DNA from: Spirochaetia bacterium
GTDB lineage: Bacteria; Spirochaetota; Spirochaetia; JABMQR01
Assembly (NCBI GenBank): GCA_021736525.1
Contig: JAIPFR010000004.1
Span: forward strand, 1-46,382
DNA length: 46,382 nucleotides
Direction of reading: 5' to 3'
This document shows, piece after piece, positions 10,185-20,000 of this stretch. The translations under genes and the position numbers were made by a program. Within the stretch, counting starts at the first letter, position 1. Every line of letters begins with the position of its first letter. A model generated the notes under the pieces. That model saw only the letters and a list, made by a program, of their open reading frames with translations, was not told where the DNA came from and ran no database searches.

Positions 10185-11057
10185 ATGATTGAGAATTATG
10201 TAAGAGTTTCCAGTATTAAGGAGGCGCTTGAAATAAAAGCCCTTCATGGAGCTAAGGCAGGTTACCTTGCAGGAGGAACCGATATTAACAGGCTGAATAC
10301 CCTGCACCCTTATGCTGTGGTTATTGATCTTCAGGATCTGGGACTGAACCGTATTGATGAAAATGAAAAAGGCTTCGAACTGGGTTCCTGTGTCACCTTT
10401 CAGCAAGCCTTGGATTGGAAATCTGTACCAGCTGACTTTTCCGAGGCGCTAAGGTACGCAGGATCGAGAACCCTCAGAAATTCAGCAACTATTGGCGGGA
10501 ATATTGCTTGCGGACTCCCTGATTCCTACCTGCTGCCTTTTCTGACGGCGGCAAAGGTTCGTCTGATTCTGGCAGATATTGGATCCGAAGAATTGGAGCA
10601 TGAGGAGAGTGTTCCCATCAGAGAATTTACTGAACATCCTGAAATGTATCGTGATTCCCTTATTGTTCGTGTAGTCTTCGATAAACCTGGCCGTTTTGCC
10701 GCTTCTCAAAGGTTTTCGAAAAGTGTCCAGGGTGCTGTAACGCTTACTGCCGGCTTTGGTGCTGATTTTTCCAAGACTGATGCCCGACCTTTGAGAAATG
10801 TGCGTATCGCCCTGGGTGGTACCGGGGTTGGCAGTCATGAGGGCGGAACGGTGTATCGGCTTCCGGATATAGAGAGCGCTTTGAGCGAAGGCGTCATACA
10901 AACAGCGTCAGAGCTTCAGGAAGTTGTATCAAAGGCGACGTTTGCAGTTTCCGACTTTACCGGTTCAGCTGAATATAAAAAGTATCTTGCCGGTACTGCC
11001 GTTGCCCAACTCTATTCCCGCGGTCTGGAAAAGGCTGGACGGGGAAGTGAACTGTAA
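10185..11057 (+). CDS. ygfM: YgfM-like FAD-binding subunit of a molybdenum hydroxylase
   Basis: YLAGGTDINRLN, SRTLRNSATIGGNIACGLPDSYLLPFLTAA; directly upstream of an xdhD-like gene. Confidence 0.85.
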   Translation: MIENYVRVSSIKEALEIKALHGAKAGYLAGGTDINRLNTLHPYAVVIDLQDLGLNRIDENEKGFELGSCVTFQQALDWKSVPADFSEALRYAGSRTLRNSATIGGNIACGLPDSYLLPFLTAAKVRLILADIGSEELEHEESVPIREFTEHPEMYRDSLIVRVVFDKPGRFAASQRFSKSVQGAVTLTAGFGADFSKTDARPLRNVRIALGGTGVGSHEGGTVYRLPDIESALSEGVIQTASELQEVVSKATFAVSDFTGSAEYKKYLAGTAVAQLYSRGLEKAGRGSEL

Positions 11058-11067
11058 GGAGTCGTCC

Positions 11068-13944
11068 ATGGATATTTCATGTATTATCAATAATAGAAAA
11101 AAGACCTTGTCGTGCGAAGCAGGAGAATCTTTACAGAAAGTACTTAAACGGGAAGGATATATTGCTGTTAGAAACAGTGATGATGGAGAAGGATTTGCCG
11201 GAAGTGATACTATCCTGGTTAATGGAATCCCAAAATACGCCTCACTGCTGATTCCCGGACAGATAGCGGGCTGTGATATTACCACTCCGGAAGGATTGAC
11301 CAAGGGACGTGAACTTTCCGTTATTCAGCAGGCAATGGTAGATGCTGGTGTCGTTCAGTCGGGATTTAACTCTCCAGCAGCAGCGCTGCTCTTAACTGAC
11401 TTGCTCGACAGAGATCCGAACCCCACCCCTGAGGCTGTCAGGGATGCATTGTCCGGATTATTCAATCGTGCTACGGGCTATAAACAGTTTTACAATGCTG
11501 TGGAACTTGCAAAATCACGTCTTGAGAACAGAGCATACCATGGTGACATCATTCCTGAATTTCGGGAGGAACTGAAGCATGTTGGAAAAGTTAAACCGAA
11601 AATAGACGGAAAGAAGCTTGTTGCCGGATGGAAATCATTTGTCGAGGATATGGTGGAACCTGGATCCTGTATCCTGACAATGGTTACCAGCCCGCATGCA
11701 CATGCGTATATAACAGCAATAGATTGCAAGGTAGCCCTCAATGTTGAAGGTGTTGTGGATATTATCACCTGGGAAAATTGCCCTGATACATATTACGGTC
11801 AGGCTGGGCAGGGGTTTCCGGAGCCGTCTCCGTATGACCGACGCATGTTCAACAGGAAACTGCGTCATGTCGGAGATCGTGTAGCGGCGGTGATCGCTGA
11901 GACTGAAGAGGCAGGGCGGAGTGCCGCTGCCTTGATTTCTGTTGAGTACGAAATTCTCACCCCTGTTTTATCGATAGATGCCGCAATGCGTGAGAATGCT
12001 CCGATAGTCCATAAGAGTTTTGTAGAATATGCGTCAGGAGCTCCTGACAACCTTGATGAATACAATGCTGATATTGATGAACGGGACGGAAAGGTTATCT
12101 ACCAGTTTCCTATTCATGGTGACCCGCATAAAAATATCGCCGCGGGAGTTTCCGGTGGTATTGGAGATATTGATAAAGGCTTTGCCGATGCCGATGTCGT
12201 AATTGAACGGGAGTACGAAACATCACAGATTCAGTGTACCCCGCTGGAAACCCACGTAGTTTATGCGAAAATGAATGGAGATCGTCTGGTAATACATGCT
12301 TCAACTCAGGTACCCTGGCATCTGCGGCGAATTGTGGCCGCTGCCTGCGGTATAAGTGAGAACATGATTCAGGTGATTAAAGAGCGGGTAGGCGGGGGCT
12401 ATGGCTCAAAACAAGACGTTCTTCTTGAGGATGTAGCCGGATACGCTGCATTTAAGACCGGAAGACCAGTCTACTATCGATTTACCCGGGAACAGGAATT
12501 TATTGCCAATAGTACCCGGCACCCTATGCGTATCGGTATGAAACTTGGCGCACGCAAAGACGGAACGCTTACAGCAGTCTATATGAACGTGAAGGCTAAT
12601 ACCGGACCTTTCGGCAATCATTGTCTTACAGTACCCATGAACGCATGCTCAAAGGCTTTACCACTTGTGAAATGTGAGAACGTGCTATTTGATGTAACTA
12701 CCTACTACTCCAATATCCCTCCTACAGGTGCTTATCAGGGGTATGGGGCTCCCAAAGGCAGTTTTGCCATGCAGATGGCACTGGCTGAACTTGCCGATGC
12801 ACTGGGTATGGATCAGCTTTCACTTATAGAAAAAAACAGGGTCAGCGAGGGGTATATGCTGGAAATCCTTCGCTGCCTGGGTGAGGGACGTGAGGGAACA
12901 CCCGCCCTTATAGAGAGCTGCGGTCTTGAAGAAGCTCTTGTAAAAGGTGCTGAACTCATTAATTGGGGGACAAGGGAAACATCTGAGAACCCTGACGTAA
13001 AAATTGGGAAAGGCGTAGTTATCGTACAGCAGGGATCAGGTCTTCCAGGACTTGACCATTCCTGTGCCGATGTAAAACTTCTTTCTGACGGCTCCTTCAT
13101 GCTTCATTCCGGGGGTGCGGATTTAGGGACCGGGTTGGATACCGTCTCTACGAAATTTGCAGCGGAAGTTCTTTGTGTGGATATGAGCCAGGTTTCAATA
13201 CTTTCCGGTGATACTGACAATACTCCCTTTGATACCGGGGCATATGCTTCGAGTGGTACTTTTTTCTCGGGCAGCGCATCAAAGATGGCAGCTGAGGATT
13301 TGCGGAATAAAATTCTGGAAACTGCAGCCCGGATGCTGGAAGAACCTGCTGAAAACCTGGCTGTTCGATTTCCAGGTGAGGTCTATTCCGAAAAAACGGG
13401 AAAAATGGTTACCTACCGTAACATCGCTCAGGACGTCCTTACCGGAACCGGGAGCGGGCAGATTTTCGGATCAGCCTCTTTCACAACGGATAATTCGGCT
13501 TTTCCCTATGGAGCTCATTTCTGTCAGGTTGCCGTCAATACAATTACAGGGCGTATAGCTGTACAAAAGTATTACGCTTTGCAGGACTGCGGTACGCCAA
13601 TCAACCCTGAACTGGCTCTTGGCCAGGTGTATGGAGGGGTACTCAAGTCGATAGGGCATTCGCTTTACGAGGAAATGGTGCTGGATGAGTATGGAGTATG
13701 TGTTAATCCCTCATTACGCGATTACGGTGTTCCCATGATAAGTGAATTGCCGGAAGTTTTTGAGGCCATTCTGGTAGATACCGATGACCCCTATGGTCCT
13801 TACGGTGCAAAGTCAGTCTCAGAAATCAGCACAAACGGGGCAGCCCCGGTTATAGCCAGCGCCATTCATGATGCCTGCGGAGTGTGGATTCGTGACTGGC
13901 CCTTTACACCCGAAAAAATCCTTATTGGATTACATAAACTATAA
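11068..13944 (+). CDS. xdhD: XdhD-type selenium-dependent molybdenum hydroxylase, fused degenerate 2Fe-2S domain plus Mo-binding domain
   Basis: ATG 11068 (MDISCIINNRKKTLSCEAGESLQKVLKREGY) in frame with the listed ORF. SPHAHAYITAID, ERVGGGYGSKQDVLLEDVAGYAA, AYQGYGAPKGSFA, GPYGAKSVSEISTNGAAP. N-terminal domain lacks the Fe-S cysteines. Confidence 0.88.
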   Translation: MDISCIINNRKKTLSCEAGESLQKVLKREGYIAVRNSDDGEGFAGSDTILVNGIPKYASLLIPGQIAGCDITTPEGLTKGRELSVIQQAMVDAGVVQSGFNSPAAALLLTDLLDRDPNPTPEAVRDALSGLFNRATGYKQFYNAVELAKSRLENRAYHGDIIPEFREELKHVGKVKPKIDGKKLVAGWKSFVEDMVEPGSCILTMVTSPHAHAYITAIDCKVALNVEGVVDIITWENCPDTYYGQAGQGFPEPSPYDRRMFNRKLRHVGDRVAAVIAETEEAGRSAAALISVEYEILTPVLSIDAAMRENAPIVHKSFVEYASGAPDNLDEYNADIDERDGKVIYQFPIHGDPHKNIAAGVSGGIGDIDKGFADADVVIEREYETSQIQCTPLETHVVYAKMNGDRLVIHASTQVPWHLRRIVAAACGISENMIQVIKERVGGGYGSKQDVLLEDVAGYAAFKTGRPVYYRFTREQEFIANSTRHPMRIGMKLGARKDGTLTAVYMNVKANTGPFGNHCLTVPMNACSKALPLVKCENVLFDVTTYYSNIPPTGAYQGYGAPKGSFAMQMALAELADALGMDQLSLIEKNRVSEGYMLEILRCLGEGREGTPALIESCGLEEALVKGAELINWGTRETSENPDVKIGKGVVIVQQGSGLPGLDHSCADVKLLSDGSFMLHSGGADLGTGLDTVSTKFAAEVLCVDMSQVSILSGDTDNTPFDTGAYASSGTFFSGSASKMAAEDLRNKILETAARMLEEPAENLAVRFPGEVYSEKTGKMVTYRNIAQDVLTGTGSGQIFGSASFTTDNSAFPYGAHFCQVAVNTITGRIAVQKYYALQDCGTPINPELALGQVYGGVLKSIGHSLYEEMVLDEYGVCVNPSLRDYGVPMISELPEVFEAILVDTDDPYGPYGAKSVSEISTNGAAPVIASAIHDACGVWIRDWPFTPEKILIGLHKL

Positions 13945-13972
13945 AAAATACGCTAATTTAGGAGATTGACTG

Positions 13973-15169
13973 ATGGGAAGAAGTGAGATTGACAAAATGA
14001 TCCAGGAACTGAAAAAGCTTGGAACTGGCGGTATGTACCTTAATGATTTTCTGCATACCTGGAATAAGGATGATGATGAAATCAGTGCTGTCTTTAAGAC
14101 AGCCGATATCCTCAGAAGTATGAGGGAAAATAATATCTCAACCAAAGCTTTTGACAGCGGGCTTGGGATATCCCTGTTTCGGGATAATTCTACCCGAACC
14201 CGGTTCAGCTATGCCAGTGCCTGCAACCTGCTCGGACTGGAAGTCCAGGACCTTGACGAAGGGAAAAGTCAGGTGGCTCACGGTGAAACTGTAAGGGAAA
14301 CGGCTAATATGATCTCCTTCATGGCTGATGTAATCGGTATTCGTGACGATATGTATATTGGAAAGGGACATACCTATATGAAGGAGGTGGCGGCAGCAGT
14401 ACAGGAGGGATATGAGGATGGAATTCTTGAGCAGCGGCCCACCCTTGTCAATCTGCAGTGCGATATCGATCATCCTACTCAGTCTATGTCCGATATGCTT
14501 CATATTATTCATCATTTCGGCGGGGTGGAAAACCTTAAAGGGAAAAAAATAGCTATGTCTTGGGCATATTCTCCTTCCTATGGAAAACCTCTGTCAGTAC
14601 CGCAGGGAATTATCGGTCTATTCTCCCGTTTTGGCATGGATGTAGTGCTTGCCCATCCTGAGGGATACAGTGTCATGGCTGAGGTCGAAGACATAGCCAG
14701 GGAAAATTCTGTAAAAAGCGGCGGATCCTATTCCCGAGTGGATTCTATGAAAGAAGCCTTTGCCGATGCCGATATTGTATATCCTAAAAGCTGGGCTCCA
14801 TTTGCCGTAATGGAAGAGCGGACTCAACTGGTTGAAAAGAGGCAATTTGATGATCTCGGAGCTCTCGAAAACCGATGTCTTGCTAATAATGCGGAATTCA
14901 TGGATTGGGAATGCACCGAAGAACTTATGAAGACTACCAGAAATGGTGAGGCTCTCTATATGCACTGTCTTCCGGCAGATATTTCAAAAGTCAGCTGCGA
15001 AAAGGGCGAAGTAGCTGCTTCGGTATTTGACAGGTATCGCATACCGTTGTATAAAGAAGCTAGCTACAAGCCGTACATTATTGCCGCGATGATATTTCTC
15101 AGTAAATTCGGCAATCCGGCTGAAACGATGGAAAAAATCATGGGGTCCGGGAATAACCGGATTTTATGA
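13973..15169 (+). CDS. ygeW: Knotted carbamoyltransferase YgeW
   Basis: DNSTRTRFSYASACNLLG, GKSQVAHGETVRETANMISFMADV, MHCLPADISKVSCEKGEV; last gene of the operon. Confidence 0.9.
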   Translation: MGRSEIDKMIQELKKLGTGGMYLNDFLHTWNKDDDEISAVFKTADILRSMRENNISTKAFDSGLGISLFRDNSTRTRFSYASACNLLGLEVQDLDEGKSQVAHGETVRETANMISFMADVIGIRDDMYIGKGHTYMKEVAAAVQEGYEDGILEQRPTLVNLQCDIDHPTQSMSDMLHIIHHFGGVENLKGKKIAMSWAYSPSYGKPLSVPQGIIGLFSRFGMDVVLAHPEGYSVMAEVEDIARENSVKSGGSYSRVDSMKEAFADADIVYPKSWAPFAVMEERTQLVEKRQFDDLGALENRCLANNAEFMDWECTEELMKTTRNGEALYMHCLPADISKVSCEKGEVAASVFDRYRIPLYKEASYKPYIIAAMIFLSKFGNPAETMEKIMGSGNNRIL

Positions 15170-15207
15170 TTATGAAGGTTGTTGAAACCTCCATAACCCA
15201 AACCCCT

Positions 15208-15236
15208 GCCGGCTGTCCCCGCAGCCGGCTTTTTTT
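15208..15236 (+). terminator. Rho-independent terminator after ygeW
   Basis: GCCGGCTG-TCCCCG-CAGCCGGC followed by TTTTTTT. Confidence 0.88.
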
Positions 15237-15282
15237 CCCGAGTATTATTCAGTATCAGCGTAAAAACATCTTGAAATCATTT

Positions 15283-16356
15283 TCAGAGACTGAGGACTGG
15301 TTCAATTTCAGGTTGGGTCTCCGGCACTGCATTAATAATATATAACTTGTGATTGATGAACAGATCAACCAGTTCCGGGTCAAACTGCAATCCCTTGTTA
15401 TTTTGTATCTCGGATATTGTTTCTTCAATGGGTACGCTTTTTCTGTACGACCTGCCGCTGGTCATGGCGTCAAATGTGTCAGCGATCGTTACGATTCTTA
15501 CCAGATACGGAATCTCTTCTCCCGCCATGCCGTCCGGGTAACCATTACCATCATACCGTTCGTGATGACTGCGGACTATCGGGATATATGGAGCAAACAT
15601 ATCAATAAACTTTAGAATTTTCTCCCCTGCCAGAGTATGAGTTTTGAGGATTTCCACCTCGTCCGGGTCAAGTCGTTCGGGTTTGTTCAGAATTGATTCA
15701 GGTATACCTATTTTACCAATATCATGGAGAAGCGAACCGCCTTCGAGGATTGTCATTTCAGAATCGTTCAATCCACACATTCTGCCAATATTGAGAGATA
15801 TTGCACTTACCCTGCTGCAGTGTCCCCGGGTGTAGGGATCTTTCTGCTCAAGTGTTTCGGAAAAAGCTTTGATGGTTGCCATCATTGTTCGTGTGATTGA
15901 GTGATGAGTTTCTATCAGCTGATCTTCAAGAATCTTATGCTGCTCACTTATTTTTTGAGCTTTCTGCTTTTCATCAGTTCTTTTTTTAGCTTTGAGCACA
16001 GCTTCATTGATGCGGCTCAGCAGTTCACTTTTACGCACCGGCTTGGAAAGATAATCCTCAGCACCGCTCCTTATGGCTTTCATACCAGTATCAAGATCGG
16101 AAAAGGCTGTCAGCATGATAACCGGGATTGTCGGATACTTTTTGCCGAGAATTCCCAGAAGCTCCATTCCGGAGATACCCGGCATTTTTATATCGAGCAG
16201 TATGCAGTCAATCGGATCCCTGCTCTGTTTGAGAAGGGCCATAAGATGGTCCCCATTTTCGCAGACGGATACTGTATGACCCTCTTTGGAAAGAATGATA
16301 TTCAGTATTTTGCGTATTGCCGGATCATCATCAGTTGCAGCAATATGATAAGCCAT
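15283..16356 (-). CDS. Response regulator with HD-GYP output domain (RpfG-like c-di-GMP phosphodiesterase)
   Basis: REC domain with phospho-acceptor DCILLDIKMPGISG; HD-GYP motifs LLHDIGKIGIPESILNKP, RSHHERYDGNGYPDGMAGEEIP, ADTFDAMTSGRSYRK. Confidence 0.93.
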   Translation of the reverse strand: MAYHIAATDDDPAIRKILNIILSKEGHTVSVCENGDHLMALLKQSRDPIDCILLDIKMPGISGMELLGILGKKYPTIPVIMLTAFSDLDTGMKAIRSGAEDYLSKPVRKSELLSRINEAVLKAKKRTDEKQKAQKISEQHKILEDQLIETHHSITRTMMATIKAFSETLEQKDPYTRGHCSRVSAISLNIGRMCGLNDSEMTILEGGSLLHDIGKIGIPESILNKPERLDPDEVEILKTHTLAGEKILKFIDMFAPYIPIVRSHHERYDGNGYPDGMAGEEIPYLVRIVTIADTFDAMTSGRSYRKSVPIEETISEIQNNKGLQFDPELVDLFINHKLYIINAVPETQPEIEPVLSL

Positions 16357-16388
16357 CTGATTTCTCCTCTATCATAATCATATCAACC

Positions 16389-16949
16389 TTAGAAAAACGG
16401 CAACCGCAGAAGGAAAGGAACTTTTTGCTTATACTTTTCATAATCCCCGAAAATTGCCGGAAAAATAAGTTTATCTTCTATAATGATAAGAATTAGATTG
16501 CAAAGGGTCAATAAGCTGAGTAAAATTAATACTTCCAGATTGCTGAATAATAGGGAAAGGGAGAGATTCAGAGCCAGCATCCAGATAAATCCGGGGTGTC
16601 GGGATAATTTATAGGTACCCTGGTCGTACGCATTTCTATCAGGTTCTTCATTCTTTCGGCTGCCCAAAGGGGTGTTTTTTCCGGATGTGCCGAGAGGGAT
16701 TTCTATAAAGACCGAAAAAATAAGAAGTGCGGTAAAGGTCACAATTAAGGCTATCAGTCCTCCTGTAATAAAAAGGACAGTATCAGTTCTTATTTGATAG
16801 GTATGGACAATACTGATGTAGGTGAGTAGTATCAGCAGATACCCCGGGTAGGTAAGGGCAGAAATTAACCGCCGCCGTTTTATTTGCGAGTAATCATGAA
16901 TAATCAGCAGTAAATAGCCCGAAAGTATAAATAAAATTAATTTACCCAA
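16389..16949 (-). CDS. Integral membrane protein of the ICMT/PEMT-like methyltransferase type
   Basis: Multiple hydrophobic helices plus C-terminal YKLSRHPGFIWMLAL...EDKLIFPAIFGDYEKYKQKVPFLLR, the pattern of isoprenylcysteine carboxyl / phospholipid methyltransferases. Confidence 0.65.
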   Translation of the reverse strand: MGKLILFILSGYLLLIIHDYSQIKRRRLISALTYPGYLLILLTYISIVHTYQIRTDTVLFITGGLIALIVTFTALLIFSVFIEIPLGTSGKNTPLGSRKNEEPDRNAYDQGTYKLSRHPGFIWMLALNLSLSLLFSNLEVLILLSLLTLCNLILIIIEDKLIFPAIFGDYEKYKQKVPFLLRLPFF

Positions 16950-17008
16950 ATCTTTGTTTTTCCTGTAAAATGACGAAAGTGCAAGATTTATTAAAGTAAG
17001 GATACCCT

Positions 17009-20000
17009 ATGATTATTGATATATCTACTATAATTCCTGCAATGGCATTTATTTTATACGTTTTCTTCGCAATATTCGGGTTTACCCAATATCGTAAGGA
17101 GCGATTTTACTGGTCTTTTCAGGTTTATGTGATGGCCATAGCCATTTGGAGCTTTGGTTCTTTTATGATGCATCTGAATAGTCACATCCTTACTCCGCTA
17201 GCCTGGAATAAAATAATGCTTGTCGGTCTGCTGGCCGTTCCCTTCACACTCATCCATTCTGTGGTAAACATTATGGGCCTGCACAACCGAAGCTACACTA
17301 TTTTCATTGTTCTCAGTTATCTGCTTTTTATTCCCCTCATGTATTTCAACTTTTCAGGAACCATAGTAACTGACGTCGGATTTACTCAGGATAACGTGTT
17401 CTACTATAAACTTGGCGACGGTGCCATCGGAGCTTATTCGATAAGTTATGTGTTTCTTATCTTTTCCCTGGGTATCATGATTTATGAAAGCAAGCTTAAC
17501 AGCAGTGCCGTAATAAGAAAGAATTTACGGCTGCCGTTGCTTGGCACGGTTATAATGTTGGTTGGGATACTCTTCAATCTCATCCCGGCTCTTGGTATCT
17601 ATCCGGTGGATGTATTGTCTGCGGGTATTAATGCCGGTCTCCTTTTTTACACCATTTATAGATATAAACTGGTAAACTATTCCCGTGTAGCCTTGCGAAT
17701 TATGCTGGTGGTAATATTATCAGTGGCTGCTTCAGTTATTTTTTATCTTATACTGCTCTTTATCAGAGTTCTGCGGCCGAGCTTTGCCCCTTATGATATT
17801 CTGCCGCTGTCTATTCTCCTTGGCGTTACCACGGCTCTCATAACTTCACCGCTCCGAAGCTTGATGGCCTACATAATTGATACTGTTATAATCCCTAAAA
17901 GACATCCCTACCAGGCAGCTATAAGTAAACTCAGCCAGAAACTTACTACAGTTATTGAATTGAATGAGCTGGGAGATGAAGTAGTATCCAGCTTATCCTC
18001 AGGGCTGAAGGCGGAATGGGCAGTTTTCCTGGTTCAGGATATAAAGGATGACAAGAACGGTTTTATTCTTCTCTCCAATAATAACTGCAGCACAAAAACC
18101 AGGTTGGGTGAAACCGTAGAACTTGATTTTACCCGGGTTCTGCAGAATGAAGTCGAGCTGTCCCGTTCCCGGGATATCAGCTCGCTTATCTATTCTATCC
18201 ATCGTGAAGAGGCGTATGAAGTAAGTCCTCAGCTCCCCCCGGCTGATATTATTATTCCGCTGGTATATCGTAAGCAAATATCAGGCTATATTATCAGCAG
18301 TTTTCCGGAAAACAAGAGCATGATTTCAAAATATGAGATTGAAGCTCTGGAAATTCTTGCTGCCCAATGTTCTCTTTCACTTAAAAATGCTCTCTCTTTT
18401 GAACACATCAAGGCTCAGGGAGATGAACTGTATCTGAGCAACAGTAAACTGGAAGCAATTTTTAACGGAATAGCTCTTCCTGTAGCCATGACAAATGTCG
18501 ATTTTACCATTATAGAGATCAATAACGCTGCCACAATGTTTTTTGGTAAACCAAGAGAAAAGCTTATCGGGCAGAAGTGCTATCGTGCATTTTTCGGACG
18601 CAATCGCCCATGTTCCTACTGCAAATCCCTGGACTGTCTCCATGGCGGGGGGATGATTGAGATAGAGGCTGAAGTTAAGAACAGTATCTATCTATTTCAG
18701 TTTAACAATGTCAGGGTTCCACAGAATCAGAAAATGGTGTTTGTAGAAATAATCAGGGATGTGACCGAACAGAAAAGGCTGCAGGAAGATTTAATTCGGA
18801 CTGAAAAAATGGCTGGAATTGGAACTCTTGCTGCGGGAATTGCTCATGAGCTGAACAATCCCCTTGCCGGAATAGCAGGAACTGCCGAGATTATCCTCTC
18901 AGAGCTCGCTGAAGGGTCCTCGTTGAAAGAATACGCTGATGATATCCTTTCATATGCAATGAACGCTGCCGATGTTATCAAAGAGCTTTCAGTTTACACC
19001 CGCAAAGAGGAAAAAGAGCTTCAGGAAGTTGACATAGTCCGGGTACTTGAATTTTCCCTGCGGTTGGCCACAAGGGGTATAGATTCTCAGGGTATTCATG
19101 TGAGAAGAAATTATCATGCATTACCGCATATTAAGGCCCATGAAAGTGATCTACAGCAGCTGTTTCTCAATTTGATTGTTAATGCTATTCAAGCAATGGA
19201 TGGAATGGGAGACCTTACCCTTATCTGTTATGAAGATTCAGGTTCTGTTTACATAACCGTTGAAGATACCGGCTGCGGCATTCCCCCGGAGGATATGAAC
19301 CAGATATTTACTCCTTTCTTTACCACTAAACCACCAGGAACTGGTACAGGGCTTGGTCTATCCAACTGTTTTAATCTGGTTGAAAAAATGTACGGTAGGT
19401 TGCGGGTGCGCAGTACGGTTGGTATCGGATCGGCCTTCTCGGCTATATTTCCTGTTAACGAGGAGGGGAAGACGGCAATCAGGTTTTCATTGGTAAGGGA
19501 TGACGAAACGGCATTGAACGACATCTTCTATTTACAGCGCAAAGTTCTCATTGGTGAAAAAGGATACATTGAAGAATCCATTCAACGTACATTTGATGAA
19601 GATGCCATGCATATCCTTGCATATCGGGGTATCCATCCGGTTGGAACTGTCTCGCTTCTTACTTCAGATAAAATATGGCCGCTGCCGGTAGGTGAGAATT
19701 TCGATATTACAGAACTGATTCCCCAAAAAGGCAGTGGGGAGATAATTAGACTTGCGGTTCTGCCGGAAGCAAGAAATTCTGCCGTATCAATAGGGCTGAT
19801 CATGCTGGTCTATCTTCTCGCCCGATCTGTTGGTGTTGATAATCTAGTAATTGATGTATTTCGTGATGATGAAAAAACAATAAATCTTTATAAGAAATTC
19901 GGTTTTATTGAGGTCGGGGAATATTATTCCCCTGCAGCAGTAACAGTTCTTCTCTTGAGAGGTAAGTCCTCAATGGAAAAAGATGAAAAGCGATTACGCA

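Noticed and set aside
5410-13659. Many antisense or alternate-frame ORFs of 60-210 aa across the purine operon (e.g. 9768-10406 minus, 212 aa)
   Set aside because: All lie wholly within well-supported genes, lack recognisable motifs and appropriate RBS context.
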